A stretch of 35,767 bases of DNA from Bacteroidia bacterium (GCA_022180565.1 BQML01000027.1:1-35767), one strand, 5' to 3'. Shown: positions 8,395-17,929, counted from the first letter of the stretch. A program made the numbers and translations. The notes: generated by a model from the letters alone, not told the origin.

Positions 8395-9033
8395 ATGTAC
8401 GAGCGTTGCCTGAACGAAGCGGAAAGAATTCTCGCTGCCGACAAGGATGTCATTGTCGCCGTGAAGAAAGTCTGGCTGGAAGTGTGCCGTGAAGGCGGCG
8501 CACAAGGTTTTGAAGTGCCGCAACTTTCCGATTTCACCGCGATGCTCGAAGGGGATCCCCGCTTTGAATTCTTTCCGGTCCGCAACACTCTGCAGGATGA
8601 TCTTGATAACCCGCCGGATGAAGACACGCCCCTCGAAGAGGCCGAGATGGAACAGCTCGGGTTCTTCTCCGGCGACCGGGTGAAGCTGAAGAATGTTGAG
8701 CTGACCCCCACGCTCCTCGGAACCATCATCCGCTCCAAGGTTGATCGTACCATGGATGCCCTTACGAAGGCGTGGGAACTGAGGCCGGAGGGTGACCAGA
8801 ATACCGAGGACCGGCTTTTGGAGATTCTCGCCAAAACCCGGAAACTTCAACAAGACGTCCGGAAGACGTTTTCGTCCGGAAGGATGAGCAGGATTGAAGC
8901 GATGCTGAAAAAACGCAGGAAACCGTCAAGGCGCAAACGTTCCCCCGCGGAGCCAAAGAAGAACCGGAAACAAAAGACTGCCGTCTCTCGTCAACGGACC
9001 CCCAAACGGCCGTCCACACGCCGGAGATCGTAA
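8395..9033 (+). CDS. Unknown protein with a very basic C-terminal tail
   Basis: 212 residues, not recognised with confidence. The first 75 or so residues (MYERCLNEAERILAADKDV...) look like a small helical, possibly winged-helix domain, somewhat like the HARE-HTH / RNA polymerase delta type; this is a weak resemblance. A charged middle segment with acidic stretches (DNPPDEDTPLEEAEMEQ) follows. The last 45 residues are almost entirely Lys, Arg, Ser and Pro (KKRRKPSRRKR...), a likely disordered nucleic-acid-binding tail. It is first in its operon, and its TAA overlaps the ATG of prmC by one base (TAATG), so translation is coupled. Role in DNA or RNA binding is inferred from composition only. Confidence 0.75.
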   Translation: MYERCLNEAERILAADKDVIVAVKKVWLEVCREGGAQGFEVPQLSDFTAMLEGDPRFEFFPVRNTLQDDLDNPPDEDTPLEEAEMEQLGFFSGDRVKLKNVELTPTLLGTIIRSKVDRTMDALTKAWELRPEGDQNTEDRLLEILAKTRKLQQDVRKTFSSGRMSRIEAMLKKRRKPSRRKRSPAEPKKNRKQKTAVSRQRTPKRPSTRRRS

Positions 9034-9950
9034 TGCTCCAGCAGGATACGAGGATCTGGACCATCCGCGAACTCATGAAGGTTTCCATTGACCTTCTCCA
9101 GAAGAAAGGTTTTGAGGAGGCCCGCCTCAATGTCGAACTTCTCCTTGCGCACGCCCTGAAGTGTCAGCGCATTCAATTGTATACAGGCTTCGACAAACCC
9201 CTCACCAGGCACGAGATGCGCGAGTTTCGCACGCTGTTCGAGCGTCGGCTGAACAGGGAACCCCTGCAGTACATCATCGGCAGCGCAGGGTTTATGGGAC
9301 TCCATTTTCGTGTCGATCCGCGCGTGCTGATTCCCCGGCCTGAAACAGAAACGCTCGTCGAGCAAACGATGCTCCTCTGCAACGCCGCTCCGGAAGGCAA
9401 ACCGATCTCGATTCTGGAGATCGGAACGGGCAGCGGGAACATCGCCGTGGCGCTTGCCAAGTTCGTCAAGAATGCCTTCGTGGTCAGTATCGATGTCTCG
9501 CCGCAGGCGATTGAAGTGGCGGAACTGAACGCAAAAGTCCATGAGGTGACAGACCGCGTGGAATTCCGTGTCCTGGATGTGTATGAGCCGGTGGACCAGA
9601 TTCTCCTCAAACGGTTCGACATCGTCGTCAGCAATCCCCCGTACACGTCGGCTGACGAATGGGAATCGCTTCAGCTCGAGGTACGGAAATATGAACCCAG
9701 GAGCGCGACCACGGACGGAAAAGACGGGCTAGAGTTCTTCAGGCGGATCATCGAACTGGGTCCGTATCTTGTAAGCGACGGCGGTTCTCTGGCATTTGAG
9801 GTCGGTTTCGGACAGGCGGACCGTGTACGACGCATGATGAGCGAGAGCGGCTTCTTCAATATTTATGTTGTGCCCGATCTCCAAAACGTGCCGCGGGTCG
9901 TGATCGGCTCAGGCCGCTCCACCACGCGAAATCCCGGCCCCGTCAACTAA
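9033..9950 (+). CDS. prmC: Release factor glutamine N5-methyltransferase PrmC (HemK)
   Basis: Methylates the glutamine of the GGQ motif of peptide-chain release factors RF1 and RF2 using S-adenosylmethionine. The 305 residues comprise an N-terminal helical release-factor-binding domain (IWTIRELMKVSIDLL...ARLNVELLLAHAL). A methyltransferase domain follows with the SAM-binding motif EIGTGSGNIAVAL and the diagnostic NPPY motif at residues 201-204. GFMGLHFRVD and LIPRPETETLVE are typical of PrmC. Translation is coupled to the gene before by a one-base overlap. In many bacteria prmC follows prfA; here prfA is not adjacent. Confidence 0.95.
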   Translation: MLQQDTRIWTIRELMKVSIDLLQKKGFEEARLNVELLLAHALKCQRIQLYTGFDKPLTRHEMREFRTLFERRLNREPLQYIIGSAGFMGLHFRVDPRVLIPRPETETLVEQTMLLCNAAPEGKPISILEIGTGSGNIAVALAKFVKNAFVVSIDVSPQAIEVAELNAKVHEVTDRVEFRVLDVYEPVDQILLKRFDIVVSNPPYTSADEWESLQLEVRKYEPRSATTDGKDGLEFFRRIIELGPYLVSDGGSLAFEVGFGQADRVRRMMSESGFFNIYVVPDLQNVPRVVIGSGRSTTRNPGPVN

Positions 9951-9966
9951 CCCCCCCCATCTCCAC

Positions 9967-10419
9967 ATGCGAGCGTTGGTTCAGCGTGTATCGCGGTGTG
10001 CGGTGTCCACGGCACAGGGCGAGCATTCCGCCATCGGCACGGGCATGCTCGTGTTCCTCGGCGTCGGCAAGGAGGATACGCAGGAAGATGCCCGGACTCT
10101 TGCCCAGCGGTGCGCGGCCCTTCGGTGCTTTCAGGACTCCGGCGGAAAGATGAATCTCTCGGTGCGCGAGGTGAGCGGCGAAGTCATGGTCGTTTCCCAG
10201 TTCACGTTGTATGCAGATACGCGAAAAGGAAACAGGCCGGGCTACACCGACGCCGCCGATCCCGTGAAAGCTGAGGAACTCTACCACGCGTTCGTCACCG
10301 CGCTGCGAACGGCCATTGCTCCGCTCAAGGTTGCCACGGGCTTCTTTCGTGCCGAAATGTCCGTCGAGCTTGTCAACGAAGGTCCTGTGACCCTGCTTCT
10401 GGAAAGCAAAAAGTCATGA
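9967..10419 (+). CDS. dtd: D-aminoacyl-tRNA deacylase
   Basis: Removes D-amino acids (and misattached glycine) from tRNA, acting as a translation proofreader in the cytoplasm. 150 residues, the normal length. The start MRALVQRVSRC, the active-site segment SQFTLYAD (residues 77-84) and the cross-subunit NxGPVT motif, here NEGPVT (N137), are all present. The start is preceded by a run of C and no Shine-Dalgarno sequence. It lies 16 bases after prmC in the same operon, and both products serve translation quality. Confidence 0.96.
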   Translation: MRALVQRVSRCAVSTAQGEHSAIGTGMLVFLGVGKEDTQEDARTLAQRCAALRCFQDSGGKMNLSVREVSGEVMVVSQFTLYADTRKGNRPGYTDAADPVKAEELYHAFVTALRTAIAPLKVATGFFRAEMSVELVNEGPVTLLLESKKS

Positions 10420-10435
10420 GGTCTGCCCGCACGCG

Positions 10436-11356
10436 ATGATGAAATCCCCCCGGGTGGTTCTTCTCTTCCTGGATGGTGTCGGCATCGGTCGCAAGGATCC
10501 TGAGCGAAATCCCTTCTTTGTCGCCCGGTTGCCCCATTGGAAGAATCTGCTCGACGGTGACGTGCCGCATCGCGCACACAGCAGGATCCTCGCACGCAGA
10601 GCCGCTGCAGGCCCCGTGAACGCCACGTTAGGTGTTGCCGGACTGCCGCAGAGCGGCACGGGACAGACCGCCATCTTTACCGGCGTGAATGCCGCACGGC
10701 TCATCCAACGACATTTCGGCCCGTACCCGACAACCGAGCTTCAGCCCGTCATCCGCGAGAAGAATATCTTTGCAGGATTGCTGGGCAGAGGAAAACGCGT
10801 TGTCTTCGCAAACGCGTTTCCCAAGCAATTCTTTGACTACACGGATTCAGGCACCAGGCGGCTCACCGTCACGACCATGTCGTGCCTGTTCGCGGGAGTT
10901 CCACTGTTACGGGCCGAACATCTGCGCGAGAATCGCGGCATTTCGGCGGATCTCACGCGTGCACGATGGCCGGAGATGGGATACGAGGATATGCCGATGG
11001 TCTCGGCGGAGGAAGCGGGAGGACATCTTGCCGCGATTGCGCGCGAGCATGATTTTACACTCTTTGAGTACTGGCTGACCGACCATGCCGGCCACAGCAA
11101 GGATATGCAATTTGCCACGGACGTGCTCGAACGGTTCGACGAGTTTCTCGGAGGTTATCTGGAAGATGCTGATCCGGATCACATTACCACAGTGCTGATC
11201 AGCGATCACGGCAACATTGAGGATCTATCCGTGAAGACGCACACGCGCAATCCCGTTCCCTGTATCGTGGTGGGAACCGAGAAGAGGAAGATCCTTGACC
11301 GGATCCGTAATCTTACCCATATTACTCCCGTCATCACGGATTTTCTGCTCTCATAA
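10436..11356 (+). CDS. Alkaline-phosphatase-superfamily metalloenzyme
   Basis: 306 residues of the phosphopentomutase / cofactor-independent phosphoglycerate mutase type of metalloenzyme. The N-terminal metal site is VVLLFLDGVGIG, with the metal Asp in LDG. The nucleophile region is GLPQSGTGQTAIFTG, and the C-terminal metal sites are YWLTDHAGH and LISDHGNIEDL with a following His in KTHTRNPVP. It is shorter than a true phosphoglycerate mutase (about 510 residues) or phosphopentomutase (about 390), so the precise reaction is uncertain: a phosphotransferase or hydrolase of unknown substrate. ATG 10436 and ATG 10439 are both possible starts. It lies 16 bases after dtd and 22 before comEC. Confidence 0.85.
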   Translation: MMKSPRVVLLFLDGVGIGRKDPERNPFFVARLPHWKNLLDGDVPHRAHSRILARRAAAGPVNATLGVAGLPQSGTGQTAIFTGVNAARLIQRHFGPYPTTELQPVIREKNIFAGLLGRGKRVVFANAFPKQFFDYTDSGTRRLTVTTMSCLFAGVPLLRAEHLRENRGISADLTRARWPEMGYEDMPMVSAEEAGGHLAAIAREHDFTLFEYWLTDHAGHSKDMQFATDVLERFDEFLGGYLEDADPDHITTVLISDHGNIEDLSVKTHTRNPVPCIVVGTEKRKILDRIRNLTHITPVITDFLLS

Positions 11357-11378
11357 TACAAAGGGAAAGGGGGGGGAT

Positions 11379-13781
11379 GTGCTCCGGACGCGTCCGGCAC
11401 TTCGCTTTGTCATCCTCTTATCGGGGGGAATACTGTTCGCGGAGGGTATTTCTGTCTCCGCCGCCGCCCTCTGGCTCTGCTTTGCTGCGACCTGGGCGTG
11501 TGCCCTGCTTCAGCTTCTGCGAACCCCGCGATCTCTGTTGTCTCTCTGCCTTCTCCATTGCTCCGTGTTTCTCCTGGGGGCCGTCTGGACGTCGGTCCGT
11601 GAATCCGATCTTGCGTCGGAGCGACTGACTCAGACATTTTCCCGCGAGCCGATTCATTTTAACGCCCTCCTCGAAGAGACGCCCGTCAAACAGGGAGCCT
11701 CGCTGAAGCTCGTTCTCCTCGCCGATCTGCCGGCAGGCGGCCCTTTGCAGGGCAGAAGGGCAAGATTTCTTGCAACGATGCCGTTGAAGAAAGCGGAGGT
11801 CATGCGGAATCTCACAGCCGGACAGGCCCTAACGGTGTTTGGGACGTTGACGGATTTTCCGAGCCCTCGGAATCCCGGTGAGTTCGACTACGGACGATAT
11901 TTGGCCCTCAAAGATATCAACGGCGTTGTTCACGTTGACAGCCTGCGTGCAATCGGAGTGTCAATGGAGAGGTCGGTGCGTTCATGGTTTGCTGTTCTTC
12001 GGGCGCGATTGAACAGGATTCTCGAAGAACATCACGGGACTGAGGCCGCCGGGTTTCTGCAAGGAGTCGTCTTTGGAGACCGGAAGGGTATTTCACCTGA
12101 GCTCAAGGAGTCTTTTCTCAAGACGGGTACCATCCATATCCTCGCGGTTTCGGGATCGAATGTGGCCCTGATTGCCATGATGCTGTATCTCCTCCTGGGT
12201 TTGGTCAGAGTGCCGAAGCGATGGGTTGTCATTCTCACGGCGGCGGGATTGATGATGTACATGATGATCACGGGGGCCGAGTCATCCATCGTCCGAGCCA
12301 CCATCATGGGCTGTGTTATTGTCATCGGCACCGCGATGGAGCGTCGAACAGACATCTTCAACTCGATCGCCGTGGCCGCCCTGTTCGTGTTGCTGATCGA
12401 CCCTCTCCAGCTTTTCGATGTCGGATTTCAACTCTCGTTTTCCGCCGTGTTGTCGATCGTGCTTCTCTATCCTCGTCTTGAACGCCTCGCCGATGCCATC
12501 CCCGAGGCATTCGAAGAAATCCGACTGTTCATGCCCGTTTGGAAACTCTTTGCGGTCTCTGCAGCAGCCCAACTCGGTACGCTCCCGTTCACCGCTTACT
12601 ACTTTGAACGAATATCGCTCGTGTCGTTCCTGGCGAACATCGTGGTTGTGCCTCTCGTCGGATTGAATCTGATCCTCGCGTGCATGACGATCGCTGCCGA
12701 TGTTGTGGCCGGGTGGATTGCCGCAGTCTATGCGGCAATCAATGAAGTGCTGGTGGACCTGTTGCTCGGATTCGTCACTCATGCCGCGGAAGTCCCCGGT
12801 GCGACGATGGATACGTACGGCTTCGGCGTGCTGACCGCGTTGGCATACTATGCCGTGTTATTCGCCGTCTTCAATGTCAATGATGTCCGCAGATTCAAGG
12901 CGAGCGTGTGTGCGGTCATGGTGCTTTTCTTGGCCATGACGGTCAAGAGCATTGTGGATCACAACACCAACCTGAGAGTGACGATGCTGGATGTCGGGCA
13001 GGGAGATGGGATCCTCATCACATTTCCGAATGGCTCCCATGTTCTCGTCGATGCGGGGCCGCGGTCGTTCGGGTATGATGCCGGTGAGCGTGTGGTGGCG
13101 CCTTTTCTGAGGAGACACGGTATCGGCAGAATTGATGCTGTGATCGTAAGTCATGCGCACAGTGATCACATCGGCGGCCTGGAAGCTGTGATGGCGGCCG
13201 TGGAGATCGGCGCAATTCATGAACCCGGGAGTCTCGTCGCGTCTGCCCTGCACAAGCGCCTGAGAGATGCCGCAATCCGCAGGGGGGTTCCGGTTGTGTA
13301 TACAGCCAGGGGAAGCGATCTTTCACCCGATCCTTCCGCAAGGCTCTACGTCCTGCATCCGCCGCCGGGACAATCCATCCCCGACGATGAGAACAACGGA
13401 TCGTTGGTGATCAAACTGGTCTATGGACGAGCAAGCATGTTGCTGACCGGTGATGCGGAAACCGAAGCCGAGGCGACCATTCGGAATCGGTACGGTCTGT
13501 TCCTCGACAGCGACATCCTGAAAGCCGGGCACCACGGGAGCATTACGTCTTCGTCTGAGGATTTTCTCGATGGCATCACTCCGGAAATTGCCCTAATTTC
13601 CGTCGGTGCGCGCAACAAGTTTGGACATCCGTCAGCGCTCGTTCTCTCCCGTTTGTCTGCGCGCGGAGTTGTCGTGCATCGGACGGACCGCGAAGGTGCG
13701 TTGATTTTTGAAACAAACGGAGAAACGTGGCAGCACATCGAATGGTACGACAGGAATGGGTATGAAAAAGAAAACGATTGA
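11379..13781 (+). CDS. comEC: DNA uptake channel protein ComEC/Rec2
   Basis: 800 residues of the inner-membrane channel that passes single-stranded DNA into the cell during natural transformation. N-terminal membrane helices and a soluble OB-like part ([17 protein letters not shown]...) are followed by the Competence membrane domain ([10 protein letters not shown]...[20 protein letters not shown]). The C-terminus is a metallo-beta-lactamase domain with [12 protein letters not shown] and [11 protein letters not shown] (first His is residue 592), plus LTGDAE and KAGHHGS. The frame is open back to an ATG at 11295, inside the preceding gene. The GTG at 11379 has a purine-rich Shine-Dalgarno region (AAGGGAAAGGGGGGG) just upstream and no long overlap, so I chose it. 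Its 3' end overlaps the mutase gene by 20 bases. Confidence 0.93.
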   Translation: MLRTRPALRFVILLSGGILFAEGISVSAAALWLCFAATWACALLQLLRTPRSLLSLCLLHCSVFLLGAVWTSVRESDLASERLTQTFSREPIHFNALLEETPVKQGASLKLVLLADLPAGGPLQGRRARFLATMPLKKAEVMRNLTAGQALTVFGTLTDFPSPRNPGEFDYGRYLALKDINGVVHVDSLRAIGVSMERSVRSWFAVLRARLNRILEEHHGTEAAGFLQGVVFGDRKGISPELKESFLKTGTIHILAVSGSNVALIAMMLYLLLGLVRVPKRWVVILTAAGLMMYMMITGAESSIVRATIMGCVIVIGTAMERRTDIFNSIAVAALFVLLIDPLQLFDVGFQLSFSAVLSIVLLYPRLERLADAIPEAFEEIRLFMPVWKLFAVSAAAQLGTLPFTAYYFERISLVSFLANIVVVPLVGLNLILACMTIAADVVAGWIAAVYAAINEVLVDLLLGFVTHAAEVPGATMDTYGFGVLTALAYYAVLFAVFNVNDVRRFKASVCAVMVLFLAMTVKSIVDHNTNLRVTMLDVGQGDGILITFPNGSHVLVDAGPRSFGYDAGERVVAPFLRRHGIGRIDAVIVSHAHSDHIGGLEAVMAAVEIGAIHEPGSLVASALHKRLRDAAIRRGVPVVYTARGSDLSPDPSARLYVLHPPPGQSIPDDENNGSLVIKLVYGRASMLLTGDAETEAEATIRNRYGLFLDSDILKAGHHGSITSSSEDFLDGITPEIALISVGARNKFGHPSALVLSRLSARGVVVHRTDREGALIFETNGETWQHIEWYDRNGYEKEND

Positions 13782-15402
13782 CAGGGGCAGATGGGAGAGA
13801 GAGATGGTGGACCCTCTCCTCGCAAGGACGCCAGAACGGAAAAAAGAGTTCCAGACCGACTCCGGAATTCCCATCGATCGATTGTACCTGCCCCAAGAGA
13901 GATCCTATGAGGCGCTGGGATTTCCCGGAGAGTATCCGTTCACCCGTGGTGTCTATCCGACCATGTACCGGAACAGGTACTGGACCATGAGACAGTACGC
14001 GGGCTACGGAACGGCGGAAGAATCGAACAAGCGATACTTGTACCTGATTGAGCACGGTACTACCGGCCTGTCGGTCGCTTTCGACCTTCCGACGCAAATG
14101 GGCTATGATTCGGATCATCCGATGGCAGAGGGAGAGGTCGGAAAGGTGGGGGTTGCCATCGACTCGTTGGCAGACATGGAAACCCTGTTCAAAGGGATTC
14201 GTCTGCAGGACGTGACAACGTCCATGACGATCAATGCAACGGCCGCGATCCTCCTTTGCATGTATGTCGCGCTCGCAAAGAAACAGGGGGCCGATCTCGG
14301 AAGAATCTCCGGAACCATTCAGAACGACATTCTCAAAGAGTACATTGCGCGTGGGACGCATATTTATCCCCCGTCGGCGTCGCTCAGACTGGTCACCGAC
14401 GTTTTCGATTGGTGCAGAACGAACCTGCCGCGTTGGAATACGATTTCCATCAGCGGTTATCATATTCGTGAGGCCGGGGCAACCGCCGTGCAGGAGGTAG
14501 CCTTTACACTGGCAAATGCGATCGCGTACGTGGAAGCCGCACGGTCTCGCGGACTGAACGTGGACGATTTCGGACCTCAGCTCTCGTTCTTTTTCAACGC
14601 CCACAACAATTTCTTTGAGGAAATCGCGAAATTCAGAGCCGCTCGGCGGCTCTGGGCTCGGATCATGAAGGAACGCTTTCGTGCAAAGAATCCGGAGACG
14701 ATGAAGCTGAGGTTTCACGCGCAAACGGGCGGATCGACCCTTGCCGCGCAACAGATTGATACCAATGTCGTGCGCGTCACGCTCCAAGCGCTCGCGGCCG
14801 TCCTGGGTGGATGCCAATCCCTTCACACCAATTCGCGTGATGAAGCACTCGCACTGCCGACGGAAGAATCCGTCAGGCTCGCCCTGCGAACGCAACAGGT
14901 CATTGCCTACGAGGCGGGAGTCGCTGACACGGTAGACCCCGTGGGAGGATCGTATTTTGTCGAAGCACTGACCGATGAGATCGAACGCCGTGCGGAAGAG
15001 TACATCAGGAAAATAGACGACCTGGGCGGCGCCGTACGGGCCATAGAGCAACAGTTCTATCAGCGGGAAATCATGGAGAGTGCGTACCGATACCAAAAGA
15101 GAATCGAATCGAAGGACCAGATCATTGTCGGAGTGAACGAGTTTCGCCTGCAAGAGGATATACAGCCTGAGATCCTGCGGATTGACGAGTCCATCAGGGA
15201 GAAGCAAATGGCAAGACTGAAGGAAATCCGTTCTCGACGTGACGGGTCAGCGGCAGAGTCTGCCCTGGGCCGACTGCGCCGGGCTGCTGAGGCCGGTCAA
15301 AACCTCATTCCCTTCATTCTGACAGCTGTGGAAACGTATGCGACCGTTGGCGAAATCTCGGATTCGCTCCGGAATGTCTGGGGGGAATACAGGGAATCGT
15401 GA
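13762..15402 (+). CDS. Methylmalonyl-CoA mutase, large (catalytic barrel) subunit
   Basis: 546 residues matching the TIM-barrel substrate-binding part of methylmalonyl-CoA mutase, which interconverts methylmalonyl-CoA and succinyl-CoA using adenosylcobalamin. Conserved stretches include [23 protein letters not shown], cited here only by its core YPTMYR...WTMRQYAGY, and [52 protein letters not shown] and [15 protein letters not shown]. The cobalamin-binding domain is absent: the protein stops at the end of the barrel and linker. A separate small B12-binding subunit must therefore be encoded elsewhere, as in two-gene mutases of archaea and many bacteria. Start ATG 13762 has AGGA at a proper distance; an upstream in-frame codon at 13708 would overlap comEC much more. 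A related acyl-CoA mutase specificity (isobutyryl- or ethylmalonyl-CoA) cannot be excluded. Confidence 0.92.
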   Translation: MKKKTIDRGRWEREMVDPLLARTPERKKEFQTDSGIPIDRLYLPQERSYEALGFPGEYPFTRGVYPTMYRNRYWTMRQYAGYGTAEESNKRYLYLIEHGTTGLSVAFDLPTQMGYDSDHPMAEGEVGKVGVAIDSLADMETLFKGIRLQDVTTSMTINATAAILLCMYVALAKKQGADLGRISGTIQNDILKEYIARGTHIYPPSASLRLVTDVFDWCRTNLPRWNTISISGYHIREAGATAVQEVAFTLANAIAYVEAARSRGLNVDDFGPQLSFFFNAHNNFFEEIAKFRAARRLWARIMKERFRAKNPETMKLRFHAQTGGSTLAAQQIDTNVVRVTLQALAAVLGGCQSLHTNSRDEALALPTEESVRLALRTQQVIAYEAGVADTVDPVGGSYFVEALTDEIERRAEEYIRKIDDLGGAVRAIEQQFYQREIMESAYRYQKRIESKDQIIVGVNEFRLQEDIQPEILRIDESIREKQMARLKEIRSRRDGSAAESALGRLRRAAEAGQNLIPFILTAVETYATVGEISDSLRNVWGEYRES

Positions 15403-15565
15403 GTGGCGTGGGCGGAAAGCATGCGAAACGTGTTTGAGGTCACACCCTGAGGATACAGAAACCGGTATGGAGATGATAAGGACCTGCCGGACAAATTGTC
15501 TCCTCAAGTCCGGTATCGAATTTCCCCTTATGCCGAACCATCCATTCAAGAACTTTGGGACAATC

Positions 15566-17224
15566 ATGAAACGTCTGACCGCTCTTCTTGCCTTGAGCCT
15601 CTTTGGCGCTGCCATGGCAGGTGCTCAAGTTCCGCGCATCATTTCCTACCAGGGAGTTCTCGCGGACGAAACCGGGACGCCGAAACCCGACGGTGCTTAC
15701 TCCTTTACGTTCACCTTCTTCAACGTGCCGACAGGCGGAACTCCCGTTTGGGTGGAGACAAAGACGCTTTCGGTGAGCAAGGGACTCTTCAGTACCATGC
15801 TCGGAGACGAAACGGCCTTTCCGGATAGCGTAACCTTCTCGAAACCGTACTGGCTGGGCATAAGCGTTGAGGGTACGGACCTTGAGCCGCGGGTTCAGCT
15901 CGGCGCGGTCGGATACGCCTTGCGGGCACTCAGGGCGGACACGGCGCAGTTCGTGATGAATGCCGGTACGGTTGCTCGCCCGATCTCGCCCGGCATAAGC
16001 TCCGACGAACTGCTCGATGGCTCGGTGACAAGTGCAAAGATCGCAAGCGGAGCTGTTTTTTCCTCACACGCCGCGAGCACCTTCAAGGCCCCCAAAGCAG
16101 ATTCTGCCGATGTTGCAGTGAAAGCGCTTTCTCTTGAAGAAGGAACGGTCACCGTTGCAGATCTTGCCTCAGGATTTGTCGCCCCGAGGGCCGACACGGC
16201 CACTGTGGCTCTCACGGCGCTTTCGTCCTCCCCGGTCGGAATTGCAGGAGGCGATTTGACCGGGGAATTCCCCAATCCAACCATCGCTTCGGACAAGATC
16301 ACCACGGAAAAAATCCTCGATGGCAGCATCACCGGGGCTGATCTCGCGGACGGCACCGTGACGGACAACGATCTTGCAGACGGTGCCGTTACAAGCGCGA
16401 AAATTTCTGACGGCACGATTCACGTTGCTCACCTGGCTTCATCGTTCGTTGCGCCGAAGGCCGACACCGCAAATGTGGCTCTCAGTGCGCTTTCCGCTCC
16501 GTTGACAGGGGATGCAGGAGGAGATCTGAAGGGAACGTATCCGAATCCGGCCATTGCAGACAGCGCCGTAACGACGGACAAGATTCGAAACGCGAGCGTC
16601 ACCGATGCGAAGATCGTTTCGTTGAATGCATCGAAACTGACGGGAACGATTCCGGAGGGCTCGATCTTCTCACCCTATACGAGTGAAGTATCGTTTACGA
16701 ACTCATCGAACGGTTTCACCGGAAACGGCTCCGGCCTTACCAATCTGAACGCAAGCGCCCTCGGCAGCGGAACCGTCCCGGGTGAAAGACTCTCCGGAAC
16801 TTATTCGAACCAGCTCGTCCTGAGCAATGATGCGAACTCGTTCACGGGACAATATTTTCAGATGACGTCTGTTGCATTGGGGGTCGTCCTCCTCAAGGAC
16901 GTTACAGACTACGACATAATTCCGGGGAAGGGAACAGTATTTCTCATTGATCCGAATTTTCAGCAGGTGACCATAAACCTTCCTCTTGCCGACGACCTCC
17001 CGTCAGGAACGGTGTATATGTTTCAACTCTTTGGTGGTCTTGACGGAGGCACCGTCACCATTCGCTTGAAGGCGGGGGATGTCATTGTCAACGCGCCGAA
17101 TGCAGTGGCAATATCACTTCCCTCGCCGCAGGAAGTACCGACACTCTTTCACACAAAGATCATCACGTTCAATGGTGATTGGTACTTCTTGGGAACTGAA
17201 CCGGATCTTGTTATTCCACGGTAA
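15566..17224 (+). CDS. Secreted fibre-like repeat protein
   Basis: 552 residues. A clear signal peptide (MKRLTALLALSLFGAAMAGA, cleavage near AGA-QV) is followed by an N-terminal beta domain starting PRIISYQGVLADETG that is common in FCB secreted proteins. The centre is made of low-complexity repeats rich in Ala, Asp, Thr and Ser: pentad-like ...DGSVTSAKI... segments and the element GGDLTG-x-[FY]-PNP-x-I-A, which occurs twice. The last 130 residues (...VTINLPLADDLPSG... to the end) look like a beta-rich C-terminal head resembling those of phage tail fibres. A role as a trimeric surface fibre or adhesin is inferred, not shown. The frame is open further upstream, but only ATG 15566 gives a signal peptide. 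It lies four bases before the next gene, so the two are probably co-transcribed. Confidence 0.85.
   Translation: MKRLTALLALSLFGAAMAGAQVPRIISYQGVLADETGTPKPDGAYSFTFTFFNVPTGGTPVWVETKTLSVSKGLFSTMLGDETAFPDSVTFSKPYWLGISVEGTDLEPRVQLGAVGYALRALRADTAQFVMNAGTVARPISPGISSDELLDGSVTSAKIASGAVFSSHAASTFKAPKADSADVAVKALSLEEGTVTVADLASGFVAPRADTATVALTALSSSPVGIAGGDLTGEFPNPTIASDKITTEKILDGSITGADLADGTVTDNDLADGAVTSAKISDGTIHVAHLASSFVAPKADTANVALSALSAPLTGDAGGDLKGTYPNPAIADSAVTTDKIRNASVTDAKIVSLNASKLTGTIPEGSIFSPYTSEVSFTNSSNGFTGNGSGLTNLNASALGSGTVPGERLSGTYSNQLVLSNDANSFTGQYFQMTSVALGVVLLKDVTDYDIIPGKGTVFLIDPNFQQVTINLPLADDLPSGTVYMFQLFGGLDGGTVTIRLKAGDVIVNAPNAVAISLPSPQEVPTLFHTKIITFNGDWYFLGTEPDLVIPR
16163..16585 (+). repeat. 90-codon tandem repeat inside the fibre-like gene
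   Basis: A unit beginning LAS-x-FVAP-x-ADTA-x-VAL-x-ALS at 16163 returns at 16433, a period of 270 bases. Both copies continue into GGDL-x-G-x-[FY]-PNP-x-IA and a DK-I segment. A weaker earlier partial copy (APKADSADVAVKALS) begins near 16088. Such repeats suggest growth by internal duplication. Confidence 0.75.
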
Positions 17225-17227
17225 CTC

Positions 17228-17797
17228 ATGATAACCATCAAGCGTTTTGGCCCGATCACTCTCTGTCTTCTGATTGCCGTTATTCCGGGGAAGAGCCAGT
17301 TAACCTCTGTACCGTGGTCTTCATTTTCGCAGGCTCTGACGCTCTCGGGTGGGCCCGGAACACAGGTTGCTTCGTTCCTCGGAGCTTCGGCCATTGGCGG
17401 CACATCGGGGGGAGCCCTAGGACTCACCGGGGGGTTTCTCGCCGGGATTTCGCGGCAGTCTGCGGTAACGGGCATGGAAGGAAGGTCGTCGCTTCCGCTC
17501 ACATACGAACTCTACCAGAATTACCCCAATCCTTTCAATCCTGTCACGACGATTTCGTACGACCTTCCTGCGCTCAGCCGCGTGACGATTCATGTGTTCA
17601 ACATTGTCGGTCAGCACATAGCGACTCTGGTTGATCAGGAACAGCCTGCGGGGCGGTACAGGTTGGTCTGGAATGGCAGAACGGACCGTGGCATTCCCGC
17701 AGCCTCGGGGGTATATTTCTATCGCATTGCCGCGAGCGAGAGGTTGGGAAAAGAGCGTCAATTCTCTTCGACCCGGAAGCTTCTTTTTCTGAAATAA
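17228..17797 (+). CDS. Small secreted protein with type IX sorting domain
   Basis: 189 residues. The N-terminus is a signal peptide (LCLLIAVIPGKSQ). A short Gly/Ser/Ala-rich segment of about 65 residues with no recognisable domain follows. The C-terminal 85 residues or so form a FlgD-Ig-like / type IX secretion (Por) sorting domain: YELYQNYPNPFNPVTTISYD, then VTIHVFNIVGQ, GRYRLVWNGRTDRG, ASGVYFYRIAA and a Lys/Arg-rich end (TRKLLFLK). In FCB bacteria this domain directs passage through the outer membrane by the type IX system and often attachment to the surface (established knowledge). The cargo region is unusually small. It follows the fibre-like gene by 3 bases, so the pair probably works together. 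Confidence 0.87.
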   Translation: MITIKRFGPITLCLLIAVIPGKSQLTSVPWSSFSQALTLSGGPGTQVASFLGASAIGGTSGGALGLTGGFLAGISRQSAVTGMEGRSSLPLTYELYQNYPNPFNPVTTISYDLPALSRVTIHVFNIVGQHIATLVDQEQPAGRYRLVWNGRTDRGIPAASGVYFYRIAASERLGKERQFSSTRKLLFLK

Positions 17798-17826
17798 CGA
17801 AACATTTGGGCGCTCCTCCTCCCCAT

Positions 17827-17885
17827 ACCTTTCCAAGGTACCTATGTTTAACATATGTACCTTGGCAAGGTGGGTACCGCGGTAC
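17827..17885. repeat. Long inverted repeat plus second palindrome
   Basis: CCAAGGTACCTATGTT (17833-17848), one central T, then AACATATGTACCTTGG (17850-17865): 16-bp arms with one mismatch. After one more mismatch the pairing goes on outward for five bases (ACCTT at 17827-17831 with AAGGT at 17867-17871). A separate perfect palindrome, GTACCGCGGTAC, lies at 17874-17885. There is no T-tract after either, and the single-base centre is unsuitable for an RNA loop, so a protein-binding site is more likely than a terminator. It lies between the type IX cargo gene and the RNA methyltransferase gene. Confidence 0.7.
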
Positions 17886-17929
17886 GATGAGTGTCTTCCT
17901 TCCTCTCTTTTCACTATATTTTTCGCACT

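Noticed and set aside
13576-15207. 543-codon minus-strand open frame
   Set aside because: It is antisense to the methylmalonyl-CoA mutase gene, which is strongly conserved; no known motif is present in the antisense product.
17833-17865. Rho-independent terminator
   Set aside because: The inverted repeat has only a one-base centre and no T-tract on either side.
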